A program made the position numbers and the translations under genes. This document shows, piece after piece, positions 25,540 to 38,363 of a stretch of DNA of 64,000 bases (position 1 is the stretch's first letter; every line of letters begins with the position of its first letter). Source of the stretch: Lanius collurio (taxonomy: Eukaryota; Chordata; Aves; Passeriformes; Laniidae); assembly GCA_020086605.1 (NCBI GenBank), contig JACBWW010000015.1, positions 25,548,483 through 25,612,482 of the forward strand. Direction: 5' to 3'. The notes beneath the pieces were generated by a model. The model did not search any database. It was not told the origin of the DNA and saw only the letters and a program-made list of their open reading frames with translations.

Positions 25540-25850
25540 GCTATACATCCCTGAAAAGCCATAAAGCGGCTTCCCTTTGCTCAGCTGAATCAGCATGCAA
25601 ATTTCACTTCAATGAATGAGGCAATGGCACAGGCAGAGTGTATCACTTCAGATTTCGGGATGGAATGGCATCTGGATAAAGCCATCCCGGATTAGTCTGC
25701 CACCAGGCAGATTGCAGCACGGATACCTTGCATGATGGGATGCTGATATTTGCATACTGCACGGGAAGCCAGCTAGCACCCTGTTTGCTCAGGAGATGGA
25801 AGGAATAATCCTGCCTCACTTTGCAAATTACATTCCTTATCCTAACTTAA
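25540..25850. promoter_or_regulatory. Candidate conserved noncoding element with octamer and GGATTA sites
   Basis: The stretch contains two octamer (POU) words in opposite orientation, ATGCAAAT at 25595-25602 and ATTTGCAT at 25748-25755, plus a related TTGCAAAT near 25821. It also has GGATTA at 25689-25694 and TAATCC at 25806-25811, both matching the bicoid-type (OTX/PITX/CRX) core. An 8-bp inverted repeat CGGGATGG/CCATCCCG (25656-25663 and 25682-25689) surrounds GGCATC. Few simple repeats and no open frame of note interrupt it. The clustering suggests an enhancer-like element. Conservation in other birds is not visible here, so this is inference. Confidence 0.35.
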
Positions 25851-28800
25851 GAGGAAGAGTGAAGCCTCACAGTAATATTATTATTAGGTTCTTGGATCCA
25901 CTCACTTGAAAAATAAAACAGTTTCACCAGAAAATACACATTCACTGTGCTGGTCACTAATTTGCAATCCTGTTTCCCCACCATGAATAACCACTTTGTG
26001 CTTGCTGGGCTGTGTTATCTCCACAGTAATACACATATATGCTAATACAACTGCAAAGGCATGGCAAGTGAGCATCCCAAATCCTCCTGTTAAATGAATC
26101 AAATTCAAAAGAGATATTTGAGAAACAAAATGTGTTTAAAAAACACCTAGAGTTGGGCAGAACTGAAGTGTTTGGTCATATCAAAAACATAAATTTCCCG
26201 AATGGCCAGATTCATTCCAACACAGACACAGAGCAAAACTGATCACTGACTTCAACACAGGGTTATGTTAAAAAGCAGAAGATGGCTACAATGTTCTGCA
26301 CATGCAAGAACCTCTATTTATTATTTTATTATTATTTTAATGCAGAAGCAGTTGTCCCAGTGCTTATTATTTGGCTGAATGAGCTGAAGTGAGACTCCCC
26401 AGGCAGCTGCTGACATAATGAATGATTGTGTGGTGAAGCCCAGAATGTGAATGATGAAGAATTTTGAAAGGCTCTGGAATTTGTGAATAACAAAAGTAGC
26501 TACAGTCCCCAAAATCTCACCATTTGTTCTCAGCAACAAAGGAGAACTCAAAGGCCTTTGTTTAACAAAATGATTCCAAAACAGGATAGGAAAGGAATTA
26601 GAGGTTATCTCTACTGACATAATACAGCAAGCAAATTGTGTCCCCAAGTAGGAAGAGTTATGAATGTGTTCTGTCGAACATATTGTTAACTGAATTACTA
26701 CAGTACTGTTTCTTTTATCCCTTTTCCAATACTGTTACCATGTTTCCTGTGTCAGTAATTCTCAAGGTCTTAGGGCCTTTCAACCCAGACTCTGCAAAAG
26801 GGGAGCTTCTTATTCCACAGGAGACTCTGGTACTCCAATATGTAAAGGGAAAAGCATCTGACCATATACCTCCCTATCTCTCAGGGTTTGTGTCATGATG
26901 CCTTGGCATATCTCATTTCTCCACCAGTATTAAAAATAACCACAGTTACAATTATCTAAAATAAATATTCCATTTGCATTAAAAAAAAAAAAAAACCCAA
27001 GAATCACAACCCTATTAATGGTCTCCAGTATGGGACGAGAGGATGATGGTGCAAAGCACTGGATGGGCATAGGAAAAAGGCAGCCATGCTCCAAAGCAGC
27101 TTCCTTTCCCCTCGACGGGGAAGAAGCATTCCAGTTTTGGAGCACTTACTGTGGCGATTACATGACCTCAGTGAAAGACTGACTGAACCTGATGAAGATT
27201 CATGCGACACTGACAAGTGCTATCCAAACAAATATAAATTCAATTAAAAGACTCTGTTGTGTGAGCAATAAACTGAGAAGTGTTCTGGATCAAGGAGTGG
27301 AAAGCCAACTCACCCATGAAGGTTGTCAGGCATGAGAAATTAAGACAGCAGACACAAGCAATGCTGATGCTGAAACCAAAGACAGGCACCACAAATAAGA
27401 AGCATGGCACTTCTGCAACACCCACTGAGGGGCAGATCCAGCTCTGCTGCCTCCTCTTCATGTCTGGGACCACCAGCTGAGGGGCTGGCAAGGGTTTAAC
27501 CTCCTGCAGCCTCCACTGTCCACTGGATGAGCTCACCAAAACCCTGGCCATGACACACACAGGGTTAACATCAAGGACTCCTGCACAGGATGATTACACT
27601 GGTTATCTTTCCTTGCATTTAGGCACTCATTTTATTAAACCATGCACTTCCTACTGCAGTAGCCAAAGTCAATAGTACATGTGGTTTCTCTTCTGCCAAT
27701 CGCTATAATGCTGTAGCTGCACGCAGTGCAATAAAACCTGCTTGTGGTACCCTGGCTGCCTCCAGTCGATGCGAATTTGGCAATCCTTTCAAAGGAACCA
27801 GGCTTTCACCTTGGGATGCTACTCAGACCTGTAAGACAACATCGCCCTGACATTAATTTCTACAGGTGCCTCATCAGCTCATCCTGTCTCTATTAGGAAA
27901 CACTGATTAGACAACAATAAAAATGCAGCAGAAACCTATGGCTAAAGAGCCTCTTTGGTTCCTGGCCTCCTTCAGTCCCCCGGGCAGAACTCCGAGAACA
28001 AGAGGGACTCATCAGCATATGTTGAGTGAGACTTCAGTGCACCTTTGCTGACTCTGGGTACTGGGTATTACTGCTGAAAATTATTTTTTTAATGAATGAC
28101 GAAATTAGCACTAAATATTCCAGTTCCAGGAGCTGCACCTGAATTTTTAAAAAAAACTAAACCATGTGATTCATGGTAAAAAAGATAACAAGATACGACA
28201 GTCACATTGAGAAGTTGCCTAGAGAACACAAGGTGAAGAAAATTTGCTATCAAATTGTCAATCCCAACATGAAATAAAGCCCCTACAAAACAATGCAGGG
28301 CTGAAGAGGCTGGAGATGTATGTTTTTCGAGTAGTGACATCTCCTGAAATATGGTTTAAACCTGTTATTAATCCTGCTGCTTTGGCACATTTACACCATT
28401 ACTACTTCTGTCTCAGCTACAAATTCGAAGGATCACACCTCAGCCTGGCACTAACCCATGGAAGCACCACAGTCAAAGTTCACCCATCCTACGCACTCCA
28501 AAGGAAGACTGCTATCCGACTCCCTTCTGTTTAAGAAAACTCCTAATTCCAGTCCCAGATCTATCATCCCTCCCTGTCAACCCCACTTGAGCCTTTTGCC
28601 TTCACCAATGGTAATTTATAGATAAAGATATATGGCATGGCAGTAACTGTATTTTAGCTGTTGATTTCTATTGCTCTTAATGTATTAAGCCTCCAAAAAG
28701 GAAGTGGAAAAACAAAGTTTTCACTATTTGCTTTCTAAAATTGCCAGAATGGTAAATAAGCACACCAGAAATACTGAAAATACAAGAATCTGACAGAAAG

Positions 28801-29580
28801 TAAACCACTAAAACATGGGAGAAGATGCCCCCAAACAAAGCTGCTCCTCCAGCTCAAAATTCTCCATTAATTACTGATTTTTTGCACTGAGGATCACTTG
28901 CCCCACACCACCTCTTGCCATCTACCAAAATTTAGCAGAGATTTCAATGTGCTGGAGCACAAACATCTCTCCACTTGGTTCTGCCAATTCTAAAACAAAG
29001 ACCCTAAGAGCTCATCCAACAAGTGCTGCAACCTTCAAACCATGGCTGCCTTCAAAGCCCTGACATCATCCAAAGATATGTGATATAGGAAGAAAGCAGT
29101 GGAGCCATACGCTCTTGGAAAGGGGGTCTGCACTTACCATGTCAGCACCATCAGCATCCCATCTGCACAGTGACACCAAAAAGAAGCCAGAGTGCTCATC
29201 CCAAAGAGCATCCCACAACCAAGATACAGAGGAAGGCAACAGAGCCAGCAGCAGCTTGGGGAAAATCAAGCAGAGTTGAGTGCTGGTGACAGCAGTGCAT
29301 CCTTAGGCATGAATGCTTATGTGCCTCTTTTCCCAGCATCACCCTGCCAACATACAAACACTGGGTTTAGCCCCCGAATTTTTCAGCTGCTTCTGATCTC
29401 AGTGAACATTAATGTGTGGACAATAGGCTTAGCCCCTATGTCCCTGCTGCTGTGCCCTGAGAATGACCTTTAATTGGCAAAGGACACAATGGGAGACAAG
29501 GGCCGAGACACAGCCACTCCTGCCGACCATGTCACCTCTTATTTACACTTGCCAAAGCACAAGCACCACTTCTCTGGGGA
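25851..29580. other. Noncoding stretch, no gene seen
   Basis: No exon was recognised. A 15-base A run lies at 26981-26995. The 27640-27920 part has retained several CpG dinucleotides in otherwise AT-rich DNA (CAATCGC, GCACGCAG, TCGATGCG, CATCGCC) and includes GCAATAAAAC, a CDX/posterior-HOX-like word, so it may be conserved noncoding DNA. Frames of 60-108 codons elsewhere show no recognisable domains. Confidence 0.6.
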
Positions 29581-29620
29581 CAAAAAGAAAAATAAAAAAA
29601 AAAAATAAAAAAAAAAAAAC
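29581..29620. repeat. A-rich low-complexity tract
   Basis: Two A runs, 29594-29605 (12) and 29607-29619 (13), separated by one T, within an A-rich tract. It gives a lysine-rich plus-strand frame that is an artefact. No retroposed sequence is recognised on its 5' side. Confidence 0.85.
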
Positions 29621-32600
29621 AACCCTTATGAATTTACTTTGGTGGGGCTCCATAGGAAGATGTGAAAAATTTGGGCAAAATGAAGCTCCAGTTGATCTTG
29701 GTACTGCAGTGCACAAGCACAGTGCCCACAGGCCAGACAGGGAAAGAGATGCTCAGCATGAAGGAATACCCTGGCATATGATGTTTTATCTCCAAGATAT
29801 CTAAGGATGGTGTTTTTACCTTATGCAATAGGAGTCTATTAAATTTTGTGTTGTAAATTTGAACCCTCCCAGTAGTCTTCAGGAGCACTAAAAAAAGGAA
29901 AATCTCTGGTTTTCTGCTCTCTCTTCTCAAATTTTACAGCAAAATAAAAAAGAACAACAAAATGAGCTCTGCTCCCCAATGAAAACAGTAGACTCTACTG
30001 CACTTCCTTGTGTTGGAAGTTCTATTCCCCAAGCCCCCTGGTCGTTTCTAGCTCTACTCCCCTGCCATCTCTAGACACTTTCCCTCTCCTCCCTCCATAT
30101 TTCATGCTGAAGATATTCCACTCAAATTAATAAAGATGGAAAGTCAGCTAAATGGTGGCTGTGCATAATCCAACTTCTGTACTCTGACTGCATCTCCTTT
30201 AGAACAGCCACAGGCTAAATGAGTAAGAGGGAGTAATTTTCCCTCTGGGAGATGCAGCACCTTTCCCATGCCTCAATCACCATTTTATTACACTGGTTGC
30301 ACAACACATTTTGAGGTTTGGAGCACGCTCTGAAAAACTGCAACATTTGCTCACACATAAAACTTTCCCAGAAGTAATACAATACTAAATTAGCTATAAT
30401 TTCTTCAAGTGAGCCGTTTTTCTTTTCTGCTGCTGATTTTTATGCTTGTGGGGCACATTAAAGCTAGCTTCACCAGACAGGCATAGCGCACTAGAATGGA
30501 AATGCCAATATGGTGAAACAGTACGTGTCATGTTAAACAACATTATTATGTGTATTTATACTCCAGGAAGCAATGACCACAAGATGCAATGCAACAGCAG
30601 CTTTATCTGCCCATTAATAAAAACTTGTAGCAAGTCAGGTGTCATGGCAATGTACTGCCTAAGACCTATTACTGGCAACAGGAATGGTCATTTGTAAAAA
30701 TGTTATATTTGGAACTATGTGTTATAGTTACACAGCAGGTCAAGAAGATAAATTCTGGAAATAATTTTGCCTTAAAAAGTAAATATTTGAAGCCACTCAT
30801 CTCATACAAATACACTGCTCAGTGCTTCTAAAATTTTCAAAATTTTTACCATAATGACGCCTCAGCTACGCACACTTGGGACTCTAAAACTTCAAAATGA
30901 TCAAGTGAACATTCCTTCCCTGCATGTCATCTCAAGCACCCACCAAAGAGGTCAGCCTGGAGCCCACAGTGGTGTCAGCCCATGCACAGCTCCAAGGTAA
31001 AAAGCATTAGATAAATTGCCCAGAACAGCACAATCATTATTTCACTTGTATCTGACCTAAATACCTGCATTTCTAGACTATTTCCTCTCTGGATACAAAT
31101 TCTTCCTGCTTAAGGTATTAAAAAACATACTTCTATAACTCAACCTTTGTTGTCCGAGCTTAAAATTTGGGGAATTACAATTATATTTAAAAGACAAAAA
31201 CTCCCCTCAAACCACAGGCTACAATAATCAAGTTTAAATGAGAAATGCCACAACCTTTCTGATCTCCAAAGCAGGGAAGGGTTTATTTAAGCCACCACCA
31301 GTACCCACTAGCTCTGCCACCATTAGGATGGGAAAAAAATACAGCACTATTTCCCAGATGGCCCTGAAAACAGAAGTCCTTGCTCAGTGCCAAGGTTGCT
31401 GCTTGGAGCTGGTACAGCAGCAATGACCTTAAAATCTTGTTCCTTTGATCTTCCTTTACCAAGATTGCTCACCCACACAGCACCATGAGGCAGCAACTAA
31501 GCCGACTTGCCCAGGGAACAAGCTTTCTCTGTCCCTCACCTCCTCCCTTGTCTTTCAGGATCATGGAATCGAGTTTTGTGCATACCCTAAATATCAGCAA
31601 AGCTGTTTACTCAGCAAAGGGAGGAGGTTATCAACAAGCTTCACTGGGAGGTTCTGCCCAACAGTTCAGCATGATTCAGATCATAGTGTTTCCCTCCTAT
31701 GCCTCCATAATTTCCTCCTTTTCTCAGGGACTGTGAGGGCTGCTGAAATCTCAATGATCTATTCATCTTGTCCACATGCAGGAACAAAAAATACCTAAGG
31801 GAAAATATAAAATTATTTTACTGCAAGGCTGCATGAAGAGATCCAAACAGGACCTCTATTCTGCAAGGAGACTTGAGTCCAGCTTAAGTGGCTTTTCACT
31901 TACTTTCATGAGCAATGCAAACAAAAACCCATCATGCTTACATTTTTTTAATATTAGTAAATTAATGGAATTAAAAACAAATTTAAAAAAAATCATCAGA
32001 TCCATCAGGAAGAACATTTAGCTGGGAGATAAAATTCTCCAAGAACTTTTTCACACACACAGACAACTATGAGAAGGTGTCTTAAGGAGGGGAAGCTCAG
32101 GGATGTGAACATTACTTTCTGGACTGTGCAACAGAAAAAGAGCCTCCTAGAAAGCCAAAGGGACTGCCAGCCAGTGAGAGGAAGGAGGCAGCATTTTGAA
32201 GTGTTTTTTCAGTCCTTGAGGAAGGGCAGACCAAGAGACTCTTACCTTCATGATTTTTCTCATGGTACCCCCAAGCCGTGGGAGAGGAATGAGCCCTAAA
32301 TTTCTGCTCACCGAGCTCAAGTAATTATCCTATGAATTCTGCGGGGCTCTTGTATCACTTAGCAAGCACACTTTCCACCACCAGCACCACCTTACACTAA
32401 TGTTACAACTACAGACACAATTTCCATGGCTCAGGGGGAGCACAGCCAAGTGGGAAGGGAGCCAGGGTACCTGCATGACTCGGCGTATTACCTTGCCCCA
32501 GCTCCACACCTGTAAGACAACAGAACGGGAAGAATTCCATGTCAAAAATCTGTGGGGTCATCAGCAAAGAAGGTAAAAACATACAAGCAGATAATAAAAG

Positions 32601-35467
32601 GTTCCTCCTATACCCAGGGATGCTCAAATTTCTATTTCAGAGTACTTGCACTTCCTCATCAGTGGCAAGTTAAATTTTCTGTTGACACTTCATGAGCAAT
32701 GTCAGGCCATTTAGAAACATGAATTAAACACTATAGTAAAATTAATAAATAATTATTATTATAAATTTTAAATAATCAGACATTTTGATAGCTATCATAC
32801 AACTGACACTAAACGAGAACAAACCCATCCCTAAAAATTAGTCAAGACACAGACAAGCAACGAGCAGCTGTTCGTGTTTCCATTTTGAGCAATGAGCAAG
32901 TTTTAACAGGGTTTGTCTGACAGAACTATCACCATCGACTATGTGAAAGTGAGGCACCTTCAAACCTGATACATGCCAAAATTCAGACATCCAGCTCTCT
33001 TCACAGTAAACTAGACAGTAACAAGAACAGGACCAACTGCTCCTCAAATTACTCACAAAAGAGGACTGTATTTAAAGTGAAGAGCTGTACTACTTCTTAG
33101 TAAGGAAAACTACAAGTTGAATTGCATCACTTATACACCAAGATAGCTGGATAAATGCAAAATATATGAAAATAAGGCACTTCATTTGATAGTGGAGACA
33201 AATAAGAAATGTTTACCTGCCCAGCAAGCATCTTTTCACAGATTGCTTTAGCACCATCCTGATGATGCATCACACATAAGTTTAGAAAACTACAGACCTA
33301 AGCAAAGATTTACTGTATCAGCACTTGGGGAGTAGAATACCATGAAAGTTGAACAGCAAAAATGAAAAGCCACTTTGGTGCATGCACCCGTCTCCAAATT
33401 GAGCAGGAAGAACAGCTGGGCATCTGCCAAGGCCACCAACTCCTCCATACACTCAGACTCAATAATGACAGCCAGAAGAATCTTTGGAAAGGTCAAAAGC
33501 AACCTCACTCAATAAAGTACATCACGCTACAGGCAAGGTACATCAAAACTAACAGATTGACTGAAAATTCTCCCTGCTGTAGAAAGCTGGGTGATACTTC
33601 CTGAGACAAGATACTCAGCTAAAGCCATAGCCATCCCAGATCAGGAAAGATCTCAGGTCCATGCTCAGACGGAGAGTTTACAGTAGGAAAATAAGAACTG
33701 AAGCCAGTACCCAAGGGACACATTATCCTGGGCTCCCAGGGCAACACAGATCACGTGAACTCAGCATCCACCTTAGCAATAAATGCAATAACCACCCTCA
33801 GGAATTCACACTAGCTTGGGATCAATTCACACCGGAACAGGCATCCACTCTGTTTTCTAAATCCAGCATGCAATTTAGCTTCGGCCAATATGGCTTCATT
33901 TTCATACTAAACTCAATGGCATTTTGCTACTTAAAAACACATTTAAACTATCAATTGATATTTCATAAAAATCAAGATTGATGTAACCAGACAGTTGGGA
34001 ATATAAACCAGAAGTGCTGTAAAAATCACTCATCAAACAATTACTTGAGACTTAGGAATAGTTAGGGAAGAAATCAGGAATCTTGGTGCAGCAGCAAACA
34101 GCCTCTCTGCAGAGATGTCTGCAGCATCCCACAGCGAAACATCAAGCCAGCAAATCCTTCCTAAATTAATCGTGGTTGTTTCCAACTTCAGAGCCCCTTC
34201 TTTGGGGCTGGCAAGACTCCTTCCCCAAACTTCAAAGCTGCAGGACCTCAAAGATGCTTTACTGGGTTTACACTGGCCCGCAGACCCACTATACGGGGTT
34301 GATACTGGCCAGCAGCCCATGGATTCTCACACCTGGCGAACAGACTCCTGCAAAAGCTCGGCTTTGCTCCAGAAGCTGCAATCTTTACAACCGTTTCAAA
34401 GTAAGTATTTAAGTCTCTGAAAGTTTTCCCCTTTGAAGAAACCTCGTGCAGGGGCTGGAGAGGTCTGGAGGATCTCTTTAAAGAAGGCTGGTGAGAGAGG
34501 GGGATGTTTGTTTAGGAGGGTTATGTTCCATCTTCTACACTACCCCGTATTTTACGCCAGGAAAATCTGTTCAGAAATGCTTTCAGAAAGAAGCGAAGAA
34601 AAGATTTTGAGTGGAGAAGAGCTAAATTTAGAAGGTGAATCCCTCAGCTTTTCTTCAGCATCCCAGAGCATGCTAGCTGGCAGCAGTATTCTGAAAACAA
34701 ACCCTTAATTCCAATATTTAAGGTGTAACAACTGTTTAAATACTCCTAGAACTAAACAGGCTCCCTAGGTTGAAATTTTTTTCACTTTTTTTTTCAGCTT
34801 GTTCCAGCATTTATTTTTATAGATTTCTTTTAATCGCAAACCACCAGAAAATTTCAGACACCCTCTGGATGCACCACATGAAGCCAAGGGCAGAATCTCA
34901 TCTATACACCTCTATCCCAGGAAAGCAATGCTTCAGAAATATTTTTTACGGGCACTCAGAACCTTCTAGTAAGTTTAAAATTGTTCTCATCCTGAGGCTG
35001 TGATTCAAGGTAAGAATCTAGAGTAGGAACATGCCAGCTTTAACCCTGGCTTAAGCTATTCCAATGAATTCCAATGGTAGACTAATAGAAGTGGAAAATG
35101 GTAGTCACGCTCTGTACCACTACTTACTTACAGCAAGTACTCAGCCATGATTTCTTTAAATGCTCTAACATTAGAGGCAGATTTTCTACAGACCCATCTC
35201 CTATCCAGCCTATGTTTAATGGCTTTCCTGGCTGGACCCCATCAGCAGCAATGGAAGCTGGCAGAAAGCAGACAGCAAAGGATAGATGAGGATTGTTTTA
35301 GGGAAGAGTTATTTTCACCCAATGTAACTTTTCGACACGAAACATTCCTACTATGAGGCACAGTCTCATGCCTTTTGAAAGGGCATCCATCATTTCTCCA
35401 AGGAAACCCTTCTCAAACACACTGCTATGAGATTTACTGCTGCTCCTGCCCCAAATGCATGAGTTTG
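29621..35467. other. Noncoding stretch, no gene seen
   Basis: No gene or recognisable repeat was found. The 34033-34420 part is less AT-rich and open in several frames on both strands (76-101 codons), with no recognisable protein. The 32725-32790 part is very AT-rich, with ATAAATAATTATTATTATAAATT. The remainder is unremarkable. Confidence 0.6.
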
Positions 35468-35545
35468 TGCAAATAAAAAACTTTAAAAACTAAAATTAAA
35501 AAAATAAAAAGAAGGGAAAAAAAACCACCACAAACCAAAAACATT
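35468..35545. repeat. A-rich low-complexity tract
   Basis: A tract dominated by A with scattered T, then A/C-rich sequence (AAAACCACCACAAACC). It is similar in composition to those near 24780 and 36420. It is a simple repeat with no coding meaning. Confidence 0.75.
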
Positions 35546-36373
35546 CTCTAAAAGGGAGGGAAAACATGTGTGTCAAGATCACAGCTTCACCTGAAACTGA
35601 AATCAAACATTTTTCTGCATGCAAGGCTTTACAGGACACATACCTTGACTGGGACAGTCAGCAGTAGCCAAGCTGTAGGTGGGATCAGCCTTTCCCAGCA
35701 AGCAGGATGCAACCGACCCTGCAGAAGAACCTTGGAACACTCTGAGTGTGAATTTATTCTGAAAGTCAGGTAATAACTGATCTGCCCACTTGCCTAAAGA
35801 GTGATAACACATGCTGTATTAACTGCAGAATGCTTTTCTTCTCCTCAGTCCTTGTAATTAAGATTTCTCTATTACTTTAGGGAAACACAGCTTCTTGCGT
35901 ATTGCCTTACTTTCAGAAACATGAAGGGCCTCCATGGTTTCTACTATGAAACAGAAAAGGGAATGTCAGCAATGAAAAATGATCTCAGGCCAAAGCAAGT
36001 GGACTTTAAGTTCTACACAGGAAACCTGCAATAATTTCAGATTATCAGAAGCGCCTAAGCAACTTGGTAAAACAAATTCCCACAGCTTCCACTGGTAGGT
36101 CTGCCTCTAAAACTGCTAAATATGATTTTCCTAAGTCCTTCATTGACATAAGCACACAAACCCACTGACTTATAAAGTGCCTTAAATGCTACCAGAAAGA
36201 ATTTAAAAGGTGTTCAGGCTCCTATTTCATCCTGAAATCAACAAGAATTAGCCACAGACCTTCAAAAAGTACTCCCCAAGGGCAACAAACAAACTTTCAT
36301 GTTATTTAAAGGAGATTTTTTTAAAGTTCATTAATTAATGGTCATTTCAGTTCCTATCCTTTAATGGATAAGG
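35546..36373. other. Noncoding stretch, no gene seen
   Basis: Plain AT-rich DNA between two A-rich tracts. Two overlapping frames of about 70 codons on opposite strands at 35570-35812 are unrecognised. No regulatory cluster or transposon was seen. Confidence 0.6.
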
Positions 36374-36470
36374 GAGAAAAAAAAGGAGAGATGGAAAAAA
36401 GAAAAAATAATAACAATAATAAAAAAAAAACCAACCAAACAAAAAAAAAAACAAACAGGGAAAAAACAGA
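36374..36470. repeat. A-rich low-complexity tract
   Basis: About 100 bp of A-rich sequence with AAT/AAC units and two pure A runs, 36421-36430 and 36441-36451. It is followed at once by T-rich TTTTCTTTTTTTCTAG, so the two sides are partly complementary and could form a weak hairpin. The TTTCTAG word resembles a splice acceptor, but the frame that follows is short and unrecognised. Confidence 0.8.
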
Positions 36471-38090
36471 TTTTCTTTTTTTCTAGCAATGCTTTTCTTT
36501 GCATTATTGACTTTTCAAATGACAATGAAAGTACAGAACCTGGAAGCAGAAAGTAAAGGTAAGTCAGTAGAGAGGTTTAAAAAGCTCATTAAGATCCTGA
36601 GCAAAATATCTAAATTTATAATTTCTGCCAACTTTTTCAGTGGCATATTCCGGTGCTCCCTCACTTGGTCTCATCAACATAGAAACCCACAACGAAAGTA
36701 CTCCCACTGAAACATATTTCATAGAAGGAAAGGAAACACCGATCTCAGAAGAGGTTGGGGGGGGGGTGGTGTTGAGATAAGAAGAAAGATACCTATGCAA
36801 GAATTCGCCATAACAGGTAGTGTTTAAATGGGGGATATTGTGTTTGACAAAGACAGTAAGACAACTTTAAATACCTGGCTGGGCAGCACAACCTCAATGG
36901 CTCGGTCTGTGATTCAGACAGGGCTGGAAATCAGCGTAAGGCATCTACCGAGTGTTTCCCAACCTTCAGGACTCTCTGCAAATCCTGCCTAACAACTGGC
37001 TCCAGCAACAAATGAATACCTCAATAACTCGTAAGATAAAGTCTTTCGGCTCCTGGAAAACTGGCTGGGCGATTGTGATGCAAACCATCACCGACTGCGG
37101 CAGTAAATACGGCGGGGAAGGGGCAGGCTGCGGAGGGCTTTGTCCGTCCCCAAAGCGGGACTCATTCCTGACTAAATGCTTGCCCTGTGGATATGCAGGG
37201 AGATGAATGCGGGGAGATGAATAAAGTCAACAGCCCAGAAAAGCTCGGCTGGCTCAGGCCAGCACCCAGGAGCATCACCCTTGAGTAAACTTGGGAATGG
37301 CATGCCCGGCTTCCTTAGGCTTCGTGCAGTGGAGAAGATGGAAAACTACCTCCTCTCCAAGGAAACACTACGGATTTTTAAGTCCAACATTTTAAAATGC
37401 AGTGATATCAGTAGTGAAAGCATGAAATAGCTTACTGAACCAGTTATAAACTTCTCTCCACAGAAAACATAAAATAGGAAAATTTTCCATAAATATTCTG
37501 CGTGAAAAAAACAACCAAAGCTATTTTGGAGAAAATGAAAACTGTTTTACTGCCAACATTTCTGATTAAACAATTTACTCAAAAAGCCTATTTTATGATA
37601 AAACAAAACTTAAAAACTCTGACATTATTGCAAAACATATGTCTTCTGAAGAGATATTAAAAGCTAGGTAGTAAAGTTGTGCTCCATTTTATTCCTTTTA
37701 AGGTTAAACAATCTTTTACTTTTAAGAGTAAATTGAGACTCAAAGTCCAAAATTACTGCTCTTAGAATGCAAGAGTACAGTAGTTTCAGATCATAGTCCC
37801 TGTACCAATTTGTTCAGAATATTATTTTTGACTCTAAACACACTGTTTTCAAAACTACAAACAGAATATTTTTCTGTATTCATGCTCTGTACTTGGCAAG
37901 ATCACGGCTCATGCAGGAGGACCAATTTGGGAAGAGGGAAAGGCAGCATGTTTTGCTGTGTTAAATTGAAAAGGAGGAAGAGAATTTGCCTTGGTCAGGA
38001 TTTGTTGCAAGAGTCCTGCTCCCAGTTAACAAGGGATATTGCTTCATTTCTTGTTTCCCTTCCACTAAATGAAGCTGTTTTTTAAAAGGG
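36471..38090. other. Noncoding stretch with a small CpG-retaining patch
   Basis: No gene was recognised. A G run occurs at 36758-36767. The 37015-37170 part has more CpG than its surroundings (AACTCG, TTTCGG, GGGCGA, CACCGACTGCGG, TACGGCGGGG, TCCGTCC, AGCGGG), which could mark a small unmethylated or regulatory element. It is far too short for a classical CpG island. The rest is AT-rich. Confidence 0.55.
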
Positions 38091-38363
38091 TATGTAGTGA
38101 TAGGATAAGCAGGAATGGCTTCAATCTGAAAGAGGGTAGATTTAGACTAGATATCAGGAAAAAATTCTTTAGTGTGAGAGTGATGAGGCACAGGTTGCCC
38201 ACAGAAGTGGTAGACGCCCATCCCTGGAAGTGCTGAAGGTCAGGTTGAATGTGGCTTTAATTAACCTGGTCTACTGGAAAGTGTCCCTGCCCATGGCAGT
38301 GAGAGTGGAAGTAGATGATCTTTATTGTCCCTTCTAAACCAAACCATTCTGTGATTCTGTGAT
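38091..38363 (+). mobile_element. CR1 LINE fragment, plus-strand 3' end
   Basis: A plus-strand 5'-truncated CR1 copy. The sequence passes through GATATCAGGAA, the CACAGGTTGCCCA block, CATCCCTGGAAGTG, GTGTCCCTGCCCATGGCAG and GTAGATGATCTTTA. It ends in two perfect copies of the CR1 tail octamer, ATTCTGTG at 38346-38353 and 38354-38361, then AT. The tail repeat marks the 3' end of insertion. The fragment covers about 270 bp of the ORF2 end and 3' UTR, has no intact frame, and is the only CR1 copy here in plus orientation. Its tail (AAACCATTCTGTG) marks a subfamily distinct from the 23215 copy. Confidence 0.95.

Noticed and set aside
25309..25918. Shared TCACTTGAAAAATAA word near 25310 and 25905
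   Set aside because: Fifteen bases in AT-rich DNA is within chance expectation for a 64-kb window.
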